Counted from the stretch's first letter, positions 26,365-36,399 are shown. The stretch is 64,000 nt of DNA from Arcobacter sp. CECT 8985 (GCF_004116495.1 NZ_PDKC01000007.1:1-64000), one strand, 5' to 3'. The notes: generated by a model from the sequence alone, not told the origin. Made by a program: numbers and translations.

Positions 26365-27474
26365 ATGGCTGGTTTATTAGGTTATTTATCAATGTTATCT
26401 GATGATATAAGTTCACTTGCAACTAAGACTATGGTAAGTGCTTCATCATCACTTGCTACATCATTTGATGATATAGGATTACTTTTTGATGATATTGCAA
26501 CATATACAAAAATAGCAACTGTAAAATCAACTGGATTGGTTATTGATGATTTAGCAGCAATTGCAAGTTTTACAAATGAAACAACTTCAGATATTTTGAA
26601 AAAAGAGTTGAAAAATGCAAAAACGGTAGATGAATTTAAAGAAAATATTAAAAAGTTATCAAAAGATGAACAAGAAAAAATAAAAAAAGATTTAGAAAAT
26701 ATTAGACAAACTGCTATTACTGAAGCTAAAAGAAAAGCAGCAAAAAGAGAACTTCCAATTGTCTATAAAATTGCTTTGGGAAGTTTAAAAAACAAGTTAA
26801 TAATTATTCCAATTGTTTTACTTTTGAGTTTCTTTCTTCCTTGGTTAATTTCACCAATTTTAATATTAGGTGGATCATATTTAGCTTATGAAGGTGTTGA
26901 GTCTATTTTAGAAAAACTTGGGAAAACAACTCATGATATTAAAGATAAAAGTGAAGATAATTTAACTTCAGTGAAATTAGAAGATAAAAAAGTAAAAGGG
27001 GCTATAAAAACAGATTTTATTTTATCTTTTGAAATAATTGTTATTACTTTAAGTTTAGTTGAAGATGGTAATTTTATTACAAAACTATCTGTACTTTTAA
27101 TAATTGGACTTATAGCAACTGTTTTTGTGTATGGTGTTGTAGGAATCATAATAAAGTTAGATGATATTGGATTTTATCTTCAAGAAAAAAGTAGTATTTT
27201 ATTAAGAAAAATTGGTGATATTTTTGTATCATCTATGCCAAAAGTTATTAAAACTATATCAATTATAGGTACAGTTGCAATGCTTGCAGTTGGTGGAGGA
27301 ATAATAGCCCATCAATTACATTTATTGAATTTTTTACATGAAATTGAAAAGATTAAATATTTAGGTATTACTGTTATATTTTTAACTGAGATTATTTTAG
27401 GTTTAATTGTTGGTTATATTATTATAAAAATTGAACCATTATTTATTAACTTATTTAAAAAAAATAAGTCTTAA
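26365..27474 (+). CDS. DUF808 (YedI-type) inner-membrane protein
   Basis: A 369-residue membrane protein. The start MAGLLGYLSMLSDDISSLA and the repeated DD motifs (FDDIGLLFDDIATYTKIA, VIDDLAAIA) followed by ELPIVYKIALGSLKNKL are the marks of the DUF808 family. There are four to six membrane helices. A Lys/Glu-rich insertion (about 75-125) sits between the DD-rich N-terminus and the first membrane segment. A TATAAT (TATAATTCGCAAC) and AAGGAG lie close ahead, so it has its own promoter although it follows the RND operon by only 34 bases. The biochemical role of the family is unknown. Confidence 0.88.
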   Translation: MAGLLGYLSMLSDDISSLATKTMVSASSSLATSFDDIGLLFDDIATYTKIATVKSTGLVIDDLAAIASFTNETTSDILKKELKNAKTVDEFKENIKKLSKDEQEKIKKDLENIRQTAITEAKRKAAKRELPIVYKIALGSLKNKLIIIPIVLLLSFFLPWLISPILILGGSYLAYEGVESILEKLGKTTHDIKDKSEDNLTSVKLEDKKVKGAIKTDFILSFEIIVITLSLVEDGNFITKLSVLLIIGLIATVFVYGVVGIIIKLDDIGFYLQEKSSILLRKIGDIFVSSMPKVIKTISIIGTVAMLAVGGGIIAHQLHLLNFLHEIEKIKYLGITVIFLTEIILGLIVGYIIIKIEPLFINLFKKNKS

Positions 27475-27540
27475 TCATACTTGCAAATATATATAATACC
27501 AAAAGTGTAAATATTATTTTATTATAGTTCATAAAACATA

Positions 27541-28092
27541 TTATACCATTTGAATATTATATTTATTTGTATTATTTTCTAATTCTCTTTCCATATGAAC
27601 TGTTGGCATTTTATTTTTTTCATCTAAAGTTATTTTAAATCCTTTTTTACTCCAAAAGTTATAACCTCCAGGTAAAAAATAGTGTGTATGTAAATACATT
27701 TTTTCATAATTATTTTTTTCTGCAAATGCAATAGCTAAATTTAGAAGTCTTGAACCAACACCACATCTTCTATATTTTTCATCAACATAACATCTTCCAA
27801 TTTCTGCAATGTCTTTATTCATATATCTATTTTTTAAACTTAAAATTCTATTATCATATTTAGTGATACTTATTGCTCCAATTATCTGTTTTTTTTCATT
27901 ATATGATACAAAGAAAGCATTTGTATCTTTTTGTTTCATCAAAATAGACATTTTTTTATAAATGACTTCATATTGTGATTTTGATATACGTTGTTCATAG
28001 TGCTTCATATACTCTTTTAGAATATAATCTTTTGTTGGTTTTTCTAAGTGTTTGTATACATATGAAAAATTTATACTGTTTATTCTTTTCAA
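27541..28092 (-). CDS. GNAT-family N-acetyltransferase
   Basis: A 183-residue enzyme with the GNAT acetyl-CoA loop: the motif A segment EIGRCYVDEKYRRCGVGSRLLNLAIAFAE contains the R/Q-x-x-G-x-G/A pattern as RRCGVGS. The motif B region ends YNFWSKKGFKI. The substrate is unknown. It lies 10 bases after the last nik gene on the same strand, so it is likely part of the nickel operon transcript. Whether it modifies something in nickel handling cannot be judged. Confidence 0.85.
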   Translation of the reverse strand: MKRINSINFSYVYKHLEKPTKDYILKEYMKHYEQRISKSQYEVIYKKMSILMKQKDTNAFFVSYNEKKQIIGAISITKYDNRILSLKNRYMNKDIAEIGRCYVDEKYRRCGVGSRLLNLAIAFAEKNNYEKMYLHTHYFLPGGYNFWSKKGFKITLDEKNKMPTVHMERELENNTNKYNIQMV

Positions 28093-28102
28093 CTTTTTTC
28101 CT

Positions 28103-28795
28103 TTAATCTTTTAGTAAAACAATAGAGTTTAATAACTCTTTTGTATATGGATGTTTTATATGTTTTAAATTATTACTTTTTAAAGATTCAACAATTTGTC
28201 CTTTATATAAAACTTTGATATTTTCGCATAATGCAGTCGCTACTTCTAAATCATGAGTTATTAAAAAGTATGTTAAGTTCTTTTTATTTTTAAGCTCTTG
28301 TAATAGTGAAATAATATTTACTTTTGTTGAGACATCTAAAGCACTTAACGCTTCATCTAATATTAAAAAAGATGGGTTTGATAATAAACTTCTTAATATA
28401 CAAACTCTTTGAAGTTGACCTCCACTAAGTTCGTGTGGAAACTTTTCTAAAATAGAGTTATCAAGCTCCAATTTTTTTAAATAAATTTCTAATTCACTTT
28501 CTAAAATAGTATGAGAAGTTTGCCAAAAAGCTTCATCAATAATTTGTTTAATTGTAAATATAGGATTTACTGAACTTCTATAATCTTGAAATACAACAGA
28601 TACTTTTTTCTTATTTAAAGTTATCTTTCCTTTTGTTGGTTTTTCTAGTTTTAATATAAGTTTTGCAAGTGTACTTTTACCACTTCCACTTTCTCCTACA
28701 ATAGCAATGCTTTCATTAGATTTTAAATCAATATTTATATCTTTTAAAATATCAGTTTTATTATATATTTTACATAGATTTTCTATTTTAAGCAT
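28103..28795 (-). CDS. nikE: Nickel ABC transporter ATP-binding protein NikE
   Basis: A 230-residue ABC ATPase with Walker A GESGSGKST, a Q-loop in VVFQDYRSS, signature LSGGQLQRV, Walker B LILDEALSALD and the H-loop in LITHDLE. It belongs to the peptide/nickel (Opp/Dpp/Nik) subfamily. It overlaps nikD by 13 bases and is last of the transporter genes. With NikD it powers uptake through the NikBC channel. The nickel assignment comes from NikA in the same operon rather than from this protein alone. Confidence 0.88.
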   Translation of the reverse strand: MLKIENLCKIYNKTDILKDINIDLKSNESIAIVGESGSGKSTLAKLILKLEKPTKGKITLNKKKVSVVFQDYRSSVNPIFTIKQIIDEAFWQTSHTILESELEIYLKKLELDNSILEKFPHELSGGQLQRVCILRSLLSNPSFLILDEALSALDVSTKVNIISLLQELKNKKNLTYFLITHDLEVATALCENIKVLYKGQIVESLKSNNLKHIKHPYTKELLNSIVLLKD

Positions 28796-29523
28796 TCTAA
28801 AAACCTTTTTGATAGCTTTTTTTGTGTTGATTTTAGATATTTTGCATAGTTATCATTCTCTTTTATAATTTCGCCATCTTTAAAGAAAATTGTTCTATTT
28901 GAAATATATGAAATAATAGCTAAATCATGTGAAATAAAAATTATTGTTTTATTTTTTAAATTTTTAAAGATTTCAACTATTTGTTTTTGGTTTATAGTAT
29001 CTAATGCAGATGTGGGTTCATCTGCAATAATTATGTTTGTATCTTGTAATAATGCAATAGCAATCATAACTCTTTGCAGTTGACCACCACTAAGTTCATT
29101 TGCATAACTATTTAATATTTTATTTGTATCTTTTAATCCTACTTCTTCTAAAAAAGATTTACATTTTTCATATTTTTGTTTTTTACTTAATCTTTCTTTT
29201 ATACTTTCAAACATATGCTCTTTTATAGTAAACATAGGATCAAAAGCACTCATAGCTTCTTGAAGAACTACACTAAAATTTTTTCTTATTTGTTTTTCGT
29301 TTTTTAAAATCTCTTTGCCATTTAATTTTATACTTCCTTGAAGCTTTAAGTTTGAACTTAAAAGATTTAATATTGCTTTACATGTGAGTGATTTTCCACT
29401 TCCACTTTCACCTGCAATTGCTAGAATTTCATTTCTTTTTACATTAAAAGATATATTTTTCAATAATGTTTTTCTAGATGAATTATCTTCAATTTGTAAA
29501 TTTTTTATTTCTAAATAGTTCAT
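28783..29523 (-). CDS. nikD: Nickel ABC transporter ATP-binding protein NikD
   Basis: A 246-residue ABC ATPase: Walker A GESGSGKSL, signature LSGGQLQRV, Walker B IIIADEPTSALD and H-loop FISHDLA. In the Opp/Dpp/Nik group the two ATPases form a heterodimer, here with NikE encoded next. It overlaps the permease gene nikC by 4 bases. All nucleotide-binding motifs look intact. Confidence 0.88.
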   Translation of the reverse strand: MNYLEIKNLQIEDNSSRKTLLKNISFNVKRNEILAIAGESGSGKSLTCKAILNLLSSNLKLQGSIKLNGKEILKNEKQIRKNFSVVLQEAMSAFDPMFTIKEHMFESIKERLSKKQKYEKCKSFLEEVGLKDTNKILNSYANELSGGQLQRVMIAIALLQDTNIIIADEPTSALDTINQKQIVEIFKNLKNKTIIFISHDLAIISYISNRTIFFKDGEIIKENDNYAKYLKSTQKKLSKRFLECLK

Positions 29524-30368
29524 CCTTCATCCTTTATTTTTAGATGATAAGTAGGATCAAGCGCATCTCTTATACTATCTCCCAAAAAATTAAAAGATGC
29601 AACTACTATTAATATCATTATTCCAGCAGGTAACATCATATAAGGATTTATACTCATTAATTCTTTTGCTTCATTTAACATAATTCCCCACTCACAAGTT
29701 GGAGCTTGAACTCCTAATCCTAAAAAAGATAAAGCAGAAATACTTAATATAATTGTTCCTACATTTAAAGTTGCTAACATTACAATATCACTTAATATTA
29801 GAGGAATAAGATGTTTTTTTAAAATAGTTATTTTTGATACATTTGTAACTTTTGAATAGTTAATAAAATTCTTATTCATATGATTTATACAAAATGTATA
29901 TATCATTCTTGTGTACCAAGCAACTTTTGAAATTATTGCTGCAATAATTATATTTTCTATTCCTGTACCAATTAAACCAACAATTGCCAACATCATTAAT
30001 TCACTTGGAAAAGATAGTAATACATCGCAAGTTCTTAACATTATATTTTTTATGCTACTAGAAAAAGTTGCAATTAGTGCAAAAATCAATGCCAAAATAA
30101 CAGTTACAAACATCGCAAAAAGTGAATAGAAAACTGTAGTTCTAATTCCATAAATTAATCTTGACGCAATACATCTTCCTAGATGGTCTGTACCTAAAGG
30201 ATATTGTAAACTAAATGATAAAAGTTTATTATTAAGATTTACTTCATAAGGGTTATTTGGTGAGACATAAGGTGCAAATATTCCAGATAAAATTATTACA
30301 ACAATAATTATCATGCTTAAAAGTGCAACTTTATCTTTTACTAGCTTTTTAAAAAAAAGTTTATTCAA
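29520..30368 (-). CDS. nikC: Nickel ABC transporter permease NikC
   Basis: A 282-residue inner-membrane permease with about six helices. The N-terminal oligopeptide-permease-C type start includes APYVSPNNPYEVNL and the diagnostic LGTDHLGRCIASRLIYG. The EAA-type coupling loop lies in LSFLGLGVQAPTCEWGIML. It pairs with NikB. Overlaps of 4 bases on both sides show one tightly coupled operon. Confidence 0.88.
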   Translation of the reverse strand: MNKLFFKKLVKDKVALLSMIIIVVIILSGIFAPYVSPNNPYEVNLNNKLLSFSLQYPLGTDHLGRCIASRLIYGIRTTVFYSLFAMFVTVILALIFALIATFSSSIKNIMLRTCDVLLSFPSELMMLAIVGLIGTGIENIIIAAIISKVAWYTRMIYTFCINHMNKNFINYSKVTNVSKITILKKHLIPLILSDIVMLATLNVGTIILSISALSFLGLGVQAPTCEWGIMLNEAKELMSINPYMMLPAGIMILIVVASFNFLGDSIRDALDPTYHLKIKDEG

Positions 30369-31294
30369 TTAAACTCCCTTAACCTAGGATCTCTTTTGAT
30401 TACCCAAATATCAGCAATCAAATTAAAAACTATAAATAGTATTGCCATAAATAAAACATATGATTGAATAATAGGATAATCCCTTACAAATATTGCATGA
30501 ACACATACTCTACCAAGCCCAGGTAAAGCAAATATATTTTCAATTATTACTGTACCAGCAAGTAGTTTTGGAATAGACATATTTAAAGCAACTATAAAAG
30601 GTGTGATTGCATTTCTAACTTGATGTTTTACAAGCATAGATTTTTTTACTCCTCTTGCTTTTGCATAAGTCATAAATAAAGAGTTTTTAGTCTCAATTAT
30701 AGAGTTTCTTATAATTCTTACAAAAGTAGAAATATATGTAACTGCTAAAGTAACTGAGGGCAAAACTAAACTATCAAATCCTTCAAATCCATTAGATGGA
30801 AAAATATTATAATAATATGCAAAAGCATAAATCAAAAGTAAAGCAAGCCAAAAGCTAGGAATAGCAGTTGTTGTAAAAATCGCACCTCTTAATATTCTGT
30901 CAAAAAGGCTATTTTCAAATAATGCACATAAAATACCAATTATGAAACCAAAGAAAATAATTAGAAAAAGTGAAAATAAACTTAAATATAAAGTTATTGG
31001 AAATGCATGAATTATCTCATCAAATACAGGTTTTTTACTTTCATAACTTATTCCAAAATCACCTTTTATTAAGTTGTTTATCCAAGAAAAATATTGATTT
31101 ATTAAAGGCTTATCTAATCCTAAATCTTTTCTTGTTTCTTCAATAGCCTCTTTTGTAACAGTAATATTATTAACTCTTAGAGTAACTTCTGCAGGATCAC
31201 TTTTATTTATATTTATAAGTGTAAAACATATAATTGTTACACCTAAAATTAAAGGAATACTCAGAAGTACTCTTCTTAATATGAAACTACTCAT
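30365..31294 (-). CDS. nikB: Nickel ABC transporter permease NikB
   Basis: A 309-residue permease with six helices. The DppB/NikB start is visible (RRVLLSIPLILGVTIICFTLI), followed by the periplasmic DKPLINQYFSWINNLIKGDFG motif and the EAA loop region TYAKARGVKKSMLVKHQVRNA. It is preceded by nikA with an ATGA overlap. It forms the translocation path with NikC. Confidence 0.88.
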   Translation of the reverse strand: MSSFILRRVLLSIPLILGVTIICFTLININKSDPAEVTLRVNNITVTKEAIEETRKDLGLDKPLINQYFSWINNLIKGDFGISYESKKPVFDEIIHAFPITLYLSLFSLFLIIFFGFIIGILCALFENSLFDRILRGAIFTTTAIPSFWLALLLIYAFAYYYNIFPSNGFEGFDSLVLPSVTLAVTYISTFVRIIRNSIIETKNSLFMTYAKARGVKKSMLVKHQVRNAITPFIVALNMSIPKLLAGTVIIENIFALPGLGRVCVHAIFVRDYPIIQSYVLFMAILFIVFNLIADIWVIKRDPRLREFN

Positions 31295-32874
31295 TTGCTC
31301 TTTTCAAAATACATTTTTTCAAATGGAATTTCATATTGACTAAGATTAAATCCTACACCTTTTAATATAGGGTTATATACAACTTTTGTTCTTGAGTAAC
31401 TAAGAGGAATATATACATCTTCTTTGTAAATATAAGAAAAAATTTCTTTATATAATTTTGTTCTTTTTTCTTTATTTGTTTCTATTAAAATATCACTAAT
31501 TGTTTTATCTAACCACTCTTTTTTATAAAGTCCTAATTGTGCTTGATAATCTCCATGTGAAGGAATTCTCCAAGAAGATATATATGATTGTGGATCATAA
31601 GGAATTCCCCAAGAAAGTGAGTATTGTAAATCAAAATTTCCATTTTGTTGTCTATCTAAAAATGATTGTTTCTCTTCACCAATTATTTTTAAATCTATAC
31701 CAATATCTTTTAAATTACTTTGAATATATTCACTTATTGTTTTTTCTTGAGCATTATTTGCATTATAATATAATTTTAGAATTAGTTGTTTACCATCTTT
31801 TTCTCTAATATTTGTATTTTTATTTAAAACCCAACCATCATTTTCTAAAATCTTTTTAGCCAAATTTACATTGTAAGTTTTTATAGGTAAGTCAATATTA
31901 CAATATGGTGTTGTTTTTGAAAAAAGTGTATTTGCAATTGTTTCTTTATTATTTAAGATACCTTTTATAATAGCTTGTTTATTTATTGCATGTTCTAGTG
32001 CTTTTCTAACTTCTAAATCTTTAGTAATTTCTCTTTTAGTATTTATCAAAATTGCTCTTGATGCAATAGGATTACTAAGTTTAGTTTTTATTTTATTGTC
32101 TTTTTGAAGCATACTAAAAGCATCTGAATTTATCATATCTCCATCAGCACCAAAGATTAAATCAATTTCACCTTTTTGTAAAGATAATAAAATAGATTGA
32201 TGATTTGGTATTACTCTCCATTTTACTTTTTTAATTTTTGTTTTATTATTCCAATAATTATCATTTCTTACAAATAATGCATAATCATTTTTCTTATGTT
32301 CTTTTAAAATCCAAGGACCAGTTCCAACATAACATTTAACACCATATTTTGTTTGTTTATTTTTGAAACAATTTGTTGAAATAAATCTAAATGGTCTAGT
32401 CATTGCTAGTTCTTTTAAAGTAGGATAATAAGCATTTTTTAGGTTCAATTCAAATGTAAATTTATCTATTACTTTTGTACTTTTAATCTCATTTACTAAT
32501 TCAAGCCAAGCATGTCTTACTCTATTTTTTAATATTGCATCAAAATTACTTTTTACAACATTTGCATCAAATATTAAGCCATCTGAAAATTTTACATCTT
32601 CTCTTAGTTTAAAAATATATGTTTTACCGTTGTTTGTTATTTTCCAACTTTTTGCAAGATTTGGTCTTATTCCATCTTTTGTATCAATTACTAATGATTC
32701 AAATAGCATATTTTGTGCAGCCATTTCTCCACCATAAAGATGAGGATTTATGTCTCTAATATCTTTTGTACTTGCATAAATAAGTTGATCTTTATTCTTT
32801 TTATTTTGGTTGTTACACCCTGAAACTAAAATTACTAATAATATTAGTAACATTGAATTTAAAAAAGTTTTCAT
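31291..32874 (-). CDS. nikA: Nickel-binding lipoprotein NikA
   Basis: A 527-residue substrate-binding protein of the peptide/nickel family. It carries signatures that set NikA apart from peptide binders: NPHLYGGEMAAQNMLFE, NRVRHAWLELVN, the AYYPTLKELA plus RPFRFI block, VGTGPWILKE, WGIPYDP and RIPSHGDYQAQLGL. Unlike the soluble periplasmic Escherichia coli protein, it has a lipobox (LVSGC, C20), so it is tethered to the membrane. It heads a nikABCDE operon. Nickel here would serve hydrogenase or urease, neither of which is in the window. Confidence 0.92.
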   Translation of the reverse strand: MKTFLNSMLLILLVILVSGCNNQNKKNKDQLIYASTKDIRDINPHLYGGEMAAQNMLFESLVIDTKDGIRPNLAKSWKITNNGKTYIFKLREDVKFSDGLIFDANVVKSNFDAILKNRVRHAWLELVNEIKSTKVIDKFTFELNLKNAYYPTLKELAMTRPFRFISTNCFKNKQTKYGVKCYVGTGPWILKEHKKNDYALFVRNDNYWNNKTKIKKVKWRVIPNHQSILLSLQKGEIDLIFGADGDMINSDAFSMLQKDNKIKTKLSNPIASRAILINTKREITKDLEVRKALEHAINKQAIIKGILNNKETIANTLFSKTTPYCNIDLPIKTYNVNLAKKILENDGWVLNKNTNIREKDGKQLILKLYYNANNAQEKTISEYIQSNLKDIGIDLKIIGEEKQSFLDRQQNGNFDLQYSLSWGIPYDPQSYISSWRIPSHGDYQAQLGLYKKEWLDKTISDILIETNKEKRTKLYKEIFSYIYKEDVYIPLSYSRTKVVYNPILKGVGFNLSQYEIPFEKMYFEKSK

Positions 32875-33002
32875 CTTTTCTCTTTATTTTTTTTATAGAA
32901 TTATAATAGATAAAAATAATAAAGATATAATAAAAATGCTCTCTTATGTATTTTACGTACAAATTAATATAAGCACTATTTTAATTAAACAGTGATATAT
33001 TC

Positions 33003-33018
33003 TTATTATGCATAATAA
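33003..33018. promoter_or_regulatory. Perfect palindrome in the nikA/SDR divergent region
   Basis: TTATTATGCATAATAA is a perfect 16-bp palindrome 19 bases before the SDR start and about 130 bases upstream of nikA. It is a possible operator for a dimeric regulator such as NikR, whose known sites in Epsilonproteobacteria are AT-rich inverted repeats. No regulator gene lies next to it. Confidence 0.35.
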
Positions 33019-33036
33019 AAACAATAGGGAAAAAAT

Positions 33037-33741
33037 ATGAATTTAAATAATAAAATAGTTTTACTTACAGGTGCAAATGGTGGAGTTGGTACACAATTAT
33101 TAAAACAAATAATAAATTTAGATGCAAAAAAAGTTTATTGTGTTGTACGAGATACAAATAATATATGTATTAAAAATGAAAATATCGAATACTTAAAAGC
33201 AGATATTTTAAATAAAAAGGAATTAGAAAAAACTTTAGAATCTATTGATAACATAGATTTGCTAATAAATACTGCAGGTGCAAATACAAATGCTAGAATT
33301 TTTGAGGATACAAAAAAAGATTTTGAAGTAAATATTTTTGGAACTATGAATGTTTGTAATTGTTTGAAAAATAAACTAAATAAAAATTCTGCAGTTATAA
33401 ATATTACATCAGTTCTTGCTTTGGTAAATCTTCCTATAATGGGTTTATATTCAGCTTCTAAGGCTGCTTTACACTCTTTAACACAAGCTTTAAGAGCAGA
33501 ACTAAAAAAAGATGCAATTGAAGTATTTGAAGTTTTACCAGGTCCTATTGATACAAAAATGACAGATGGTATTGAGATGCCAAAAGCTAAACCAGAAGAT
33601 ATTGCAAAAAGTATTTTAGATGGATATTTCTCAAAAACTTATGAAATATTTCCAGATGATTTTTCTAAAGTTATAAATAAAAGATTAAAAGAAGAACCTG
33701 AACTTGTAATAGAAGAGTTTTCTTTATCTGTTAGTAACTAA
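33037..33741 (+). CDS. Short-chain dehydrogenase/reductase
   Basis: A 234-residue NAD(P)-dependent SDR. Cofactor motif TGANGGVG (11-18), the NTAG-type INTAGAN stretch, the catalytic Ser in NITSVLA, and YSASK with Y138 and K142 are present. PGPIDTKMTD follows. The substrate is unknown. It is divergent from nikA and followed by a signalling gene, so context gives no hint. Confidence 0.88.
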   Translation: MNLNNKIVLLTGANGGVGTQLLKQIINLDAKKVYCVVRDTNNICIKNENIEYLKADILNKKELEKTLESIDNIDLLINTAGANTNARIFEDTKKDFEVNIFGTMNVCNCLKNKLNKNSAVINITSVLALVNLPIMGLYSASKAALHSLTQALRAELKKDAIEVFEVLPGPIDTKMTDGIEMPKAKPEDIAKSILDGYFSKTYEIFPDDFSKVINKRLKEEPELVIEEFSLSVSN

Positions 33742-33867
33742 AATGTAACAATAATAATCATAAAAACGTTTTTTACTTAATCTCAACAAAAAATTTATAA
33801 TTAAAATATAAAAATAATATTTTTTTTGGTAACATTTTTTACAGCATTTGCTGAAGGGAGATCTTAA

Positions 33868-36267
33868 TTGTTTAAAAATCCGCTTTTTGTAAAACTTCTA
33901 CTTATTTTTACTTTACCAGCTGTAGGGATTTTATATTTTAGTTCTATTTTAGTATATGAAAAAATTGACACTTTAGGTGACGTATCTAAAATTAAAAATA
34001 ATGTAGATTACATTGTTAGTGTAGAAAAGCTTCTGAGTTCTATAGACAAAGAAAGAACTTACTCTGTACTAAAAAGTCAAGCAATTAATAATAAAAAAAA
34101 ATTAAAAAAACAAATAAAAATTACCAATATAGAATATAAACATTTTTTAGAAAAAATGAATAAATATGCTGATTTTAATAATTTGATTAGTGCAAATATT
34201 CAAAAAGAGTTTCATAAATTATCTTTTATTCGAAAACAAGTAGAAAATAATAAAATTAATAACTTACAAATTATAAATGGTTATTCAAGTTTTAATGTTA
34301 AGTTATTAAGAACTTTACAAAGAATGAAACCTATTAAATATGAGACTGCTTTTAATTCAAAATTTCATCATATCTTTGATGTAATAAATGCAAAAGAGTA
34401 TTCAAACTTAGAAAAACTTTATGTATCATTATTTATACAAACAGGTATAATCAGTGATGCTTTATATAAAAAATTTATCAATTTAAACATAAAGCAGGAT
34501 ATTTATATACAAAGTTACTTAGATAAAATTGATGTGAAAGATTTGGAACTTTATAATGAAAATATAGATTTATCTATTGATAAAAGATTAGATTATATTA
34601 AAAATAATATAAAAAGTATTATAAGTTCTAACGATATTACTTTTAAAGATTGGTGGTTTCTTTCTAGTAAAAAGAATGAACAATTAAATGATTTATATAA
34701 CTCTTTAATAAAAGAATTTATTTTACTTACTAATAAAAAACAAAAAGAAGCTACACGTTCACAAATAGTAAGTTTGAGTTTTTTATTTATTTGTTTCGTT
34801 ACGTTAATAAGTCTTTTATTTGTATTGAAATATATTGTATTTAATCAACAAAGTAATTTTAATAAGTTAAAAAAACAACAATCTTTATATAAAATAATAA
34901 GTAAATTAAATAAAGTTATATTGAAAATTGATAATAAAAAAAGTTTATATAAAAAATTATTAAAAGTCATAACAAAAGATTCTAATTTATCTTTTGGTTT
35001 GATTTATACTGTCAAAAAAAATCAAATGAGACTCTCTTTTGTAAATGGCATACTAAAAAGTCAAATTGAAATTGTAGAAGATATGCAAAGAAACTTATTT
35101 CTTAAAAAAGCAATAATGGGTAAGAAAAATATCATTAAAAATAGTAATTTACAGACATATTCAAATCTAAAAATTGAAGATATAAAAAAACACAAAATAA
35201 AATCAATGGGAATTTTCCCAATTTATAAATTTGATAAAGTTGTATCATTAATTGTTCTTTATTCAAAAAGGGACAATTTCTTTGATAGTGAAATTGTAAT
35301 TTTATTTAATAAGTTATTTTTAGATATAGAATATGCATTGGAAAAATTAGATTATGAAAGAAATAAAGCAAAACAAGATGAACAACTTAGAATTGCTTCA
35401 TATGCTTTTGAATCAAATGAACCAATGATTATTACAAATAGCCAAGCAAAAATTATAAATGCAAATCAAGCATTTTGTAATATTATGGGATATAAAAGAG
35501 AGGAAATCTTAGGTAAAAATCCAAATATCTTTAAATCTGATGAACATTCACAAGGTTTTTATTTTTCAATGTGGGACTCAATAATCAAAAAAGGAAATTG
35601 GTCTGGAGAAATTTACAATAGGAAAAAAGACTCAACTGTTATCCCTTTAAAAGCTACAATAACAGCAATAAAAGATAAAAATTCACAAATAAAACATTAT
35701 TTATCACAATACAATGATATAAGTGAACAGAAGTTAAAACAACAATACTTAGAGTATCAAGCTACTCATGATAATTTGACAACATTACCTAATAGACTTC
35801 TTTTAATAGATAGAATGGAACATACTTTAAGTAAAGTTTCACGGTATAAAACTTATGCAGGAGTTATATTTATTGACCTTGATAATTTCAAAACAGTAAA
35901 TGATACAATGGGACATGAAACTGGAGATGTTTTACTTAGAATGGTGTCTAAAAAATTGCAAGAAACAGTTCGAGATGAAGATACTATTGCAAGAATTGGT
36001 GGAGATGAATTTATTGTTTTAGCAGATTCTTTAGGTTTAGATAAAGCAAGTGCAAGAAATAGTGCACAAATTTTAGCATCTAAAATTAAAGGTGCATTAA
36101 ATGATATTAAAACAATAAATGGTTTTGATAATATCTCAACCCCAAGTATAGGAATTACACTATTTAACGATGATACTTTTAGCGTAAAAGAGTTAATTAA
36201 ACAATCAGATGCTGCTATGTATATGGCAAAACGTTCTGGCAAAAATGCAATTTGCTTCTTTGAATAA
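33868..36267 (+). CDS. Membrane diguanylate cyclase with NIT-like, GAF, PAS and GGDEF domains
   Basis: A 799-residue protein with a TTG start behind GAAGGGAG. TM1 is about 9-28. A helical periplasmic NIT-like sensory region (about 35-295, containing KERTYSVLKSQ) leads to TM2 about 300-322. A GAF-like region (about 345-495) and a PAS domain (about 508-620, ANQAFCNIMGYKREEILGKNP) follow. The GGDEF domain (about 635-799) has the active signature GGDEF (711-715) and the inhibitory I-site R702-x-x-D705. It should make c-di-GMP, with product inhibition. NIT domains in some proteins sense nitrate or nitrite; that ligand is inference here. It could feed the LapD-like receptor in this window. Confidence 0.9.
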   Translation: MFKNPLFVKLLLIFTLPAVGILYFSSILVYEKIDTLGDVSKIKNNVDYIVSVEKLLSSIDKERTYSVLKSQAINNKKKLKKQIKITNIEYKHFLEKMNKYADFNNLISANIQKEFHKLSFIRKQVENNKINNLQIINGYSSFNVKLLRTLQRMKPIKYETAFNSKFHHIFDVINAKEYSNLEKLYVSLFIQTGIISDALYKKFINLNIKQDIYIQSYLDKIDVKDLELYNENIDLSIDKRLDYIKNNIKSIISSNDITFKDWWFLSSKKNEQLNDLYNSLIKEFILLTNKKQKEATRSQIVSLSFLFICFVTLISLLFVLKYIVFNQQSNFNKLKKQQSLYKIISKLNKVILKIDNKKSLYKKLLKVITKDSNLSFGLIYTVKKNQMRLSFVNGILKSQIEIVEDMQRNLFLKKAIMGKKNIIKNSNLQTYSNLKIEDIKKHKIKSMGIFPIYKFDKVVSLIVLYSKRDNFFDSEIVILFNKLFLDIEYALEKLDYERNKAKQDEQLRIASYAFESNEPMIITNSQAKIINANQAFCNIMGYKREEILGKNPNIFKSDEHSQGFYFSMWDSIIKKGNWSGEIYNRKKDSTVIPLKATITAIKDKNSQIKHYLSQYNDISEQKLKQQYLEYQATHDNLTTLPNRLLLIDRMEHTLSKVSRYKTYAGVIFIDLDNFKTVNDTMGHETGDVLLRMVSKKLQETVRDEDTIARIGGDEFIVLADSLGLDKASARNSAQILASKIKGALNDIKTINGFDNISTPSIGITLFNDDTFSVKELIKQSDAAMYMAKRSGKNAICFFE

Positions 36268-36399
36268 AAAATAAAATAGTTCAACTGTAAAAACACTAAT
36301 TTATAATAAGCATAAATTAAAAAAGTCACTTTTATATCCTTTTAGATAGTTAAAATATAAAAAATAATTATTTAGCATAAGCTAAAAAAAGGGAAAGAG

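Noticed and set aside
27455-27532. A 25-codon minus-strand frame (MNYNKIIFTLLVLYIFASMI and a short end) after the acetyltransferase gene, looking like a one-helix peptide.
   Set aside because: It has no ribosome site, overlaps the end of the converging DUF808 gene, and such short hydrophobic frames are common in AT-rich DNA. It would need conservation or expression data.
33841-33856. CAGCA-TT-TGCTG inverted repeat just before the diguanylate cyclase ribosome site.
   Set aside because: Five-base arms with a two-base gap are too short to call an operator or a structured leader without conservation data.
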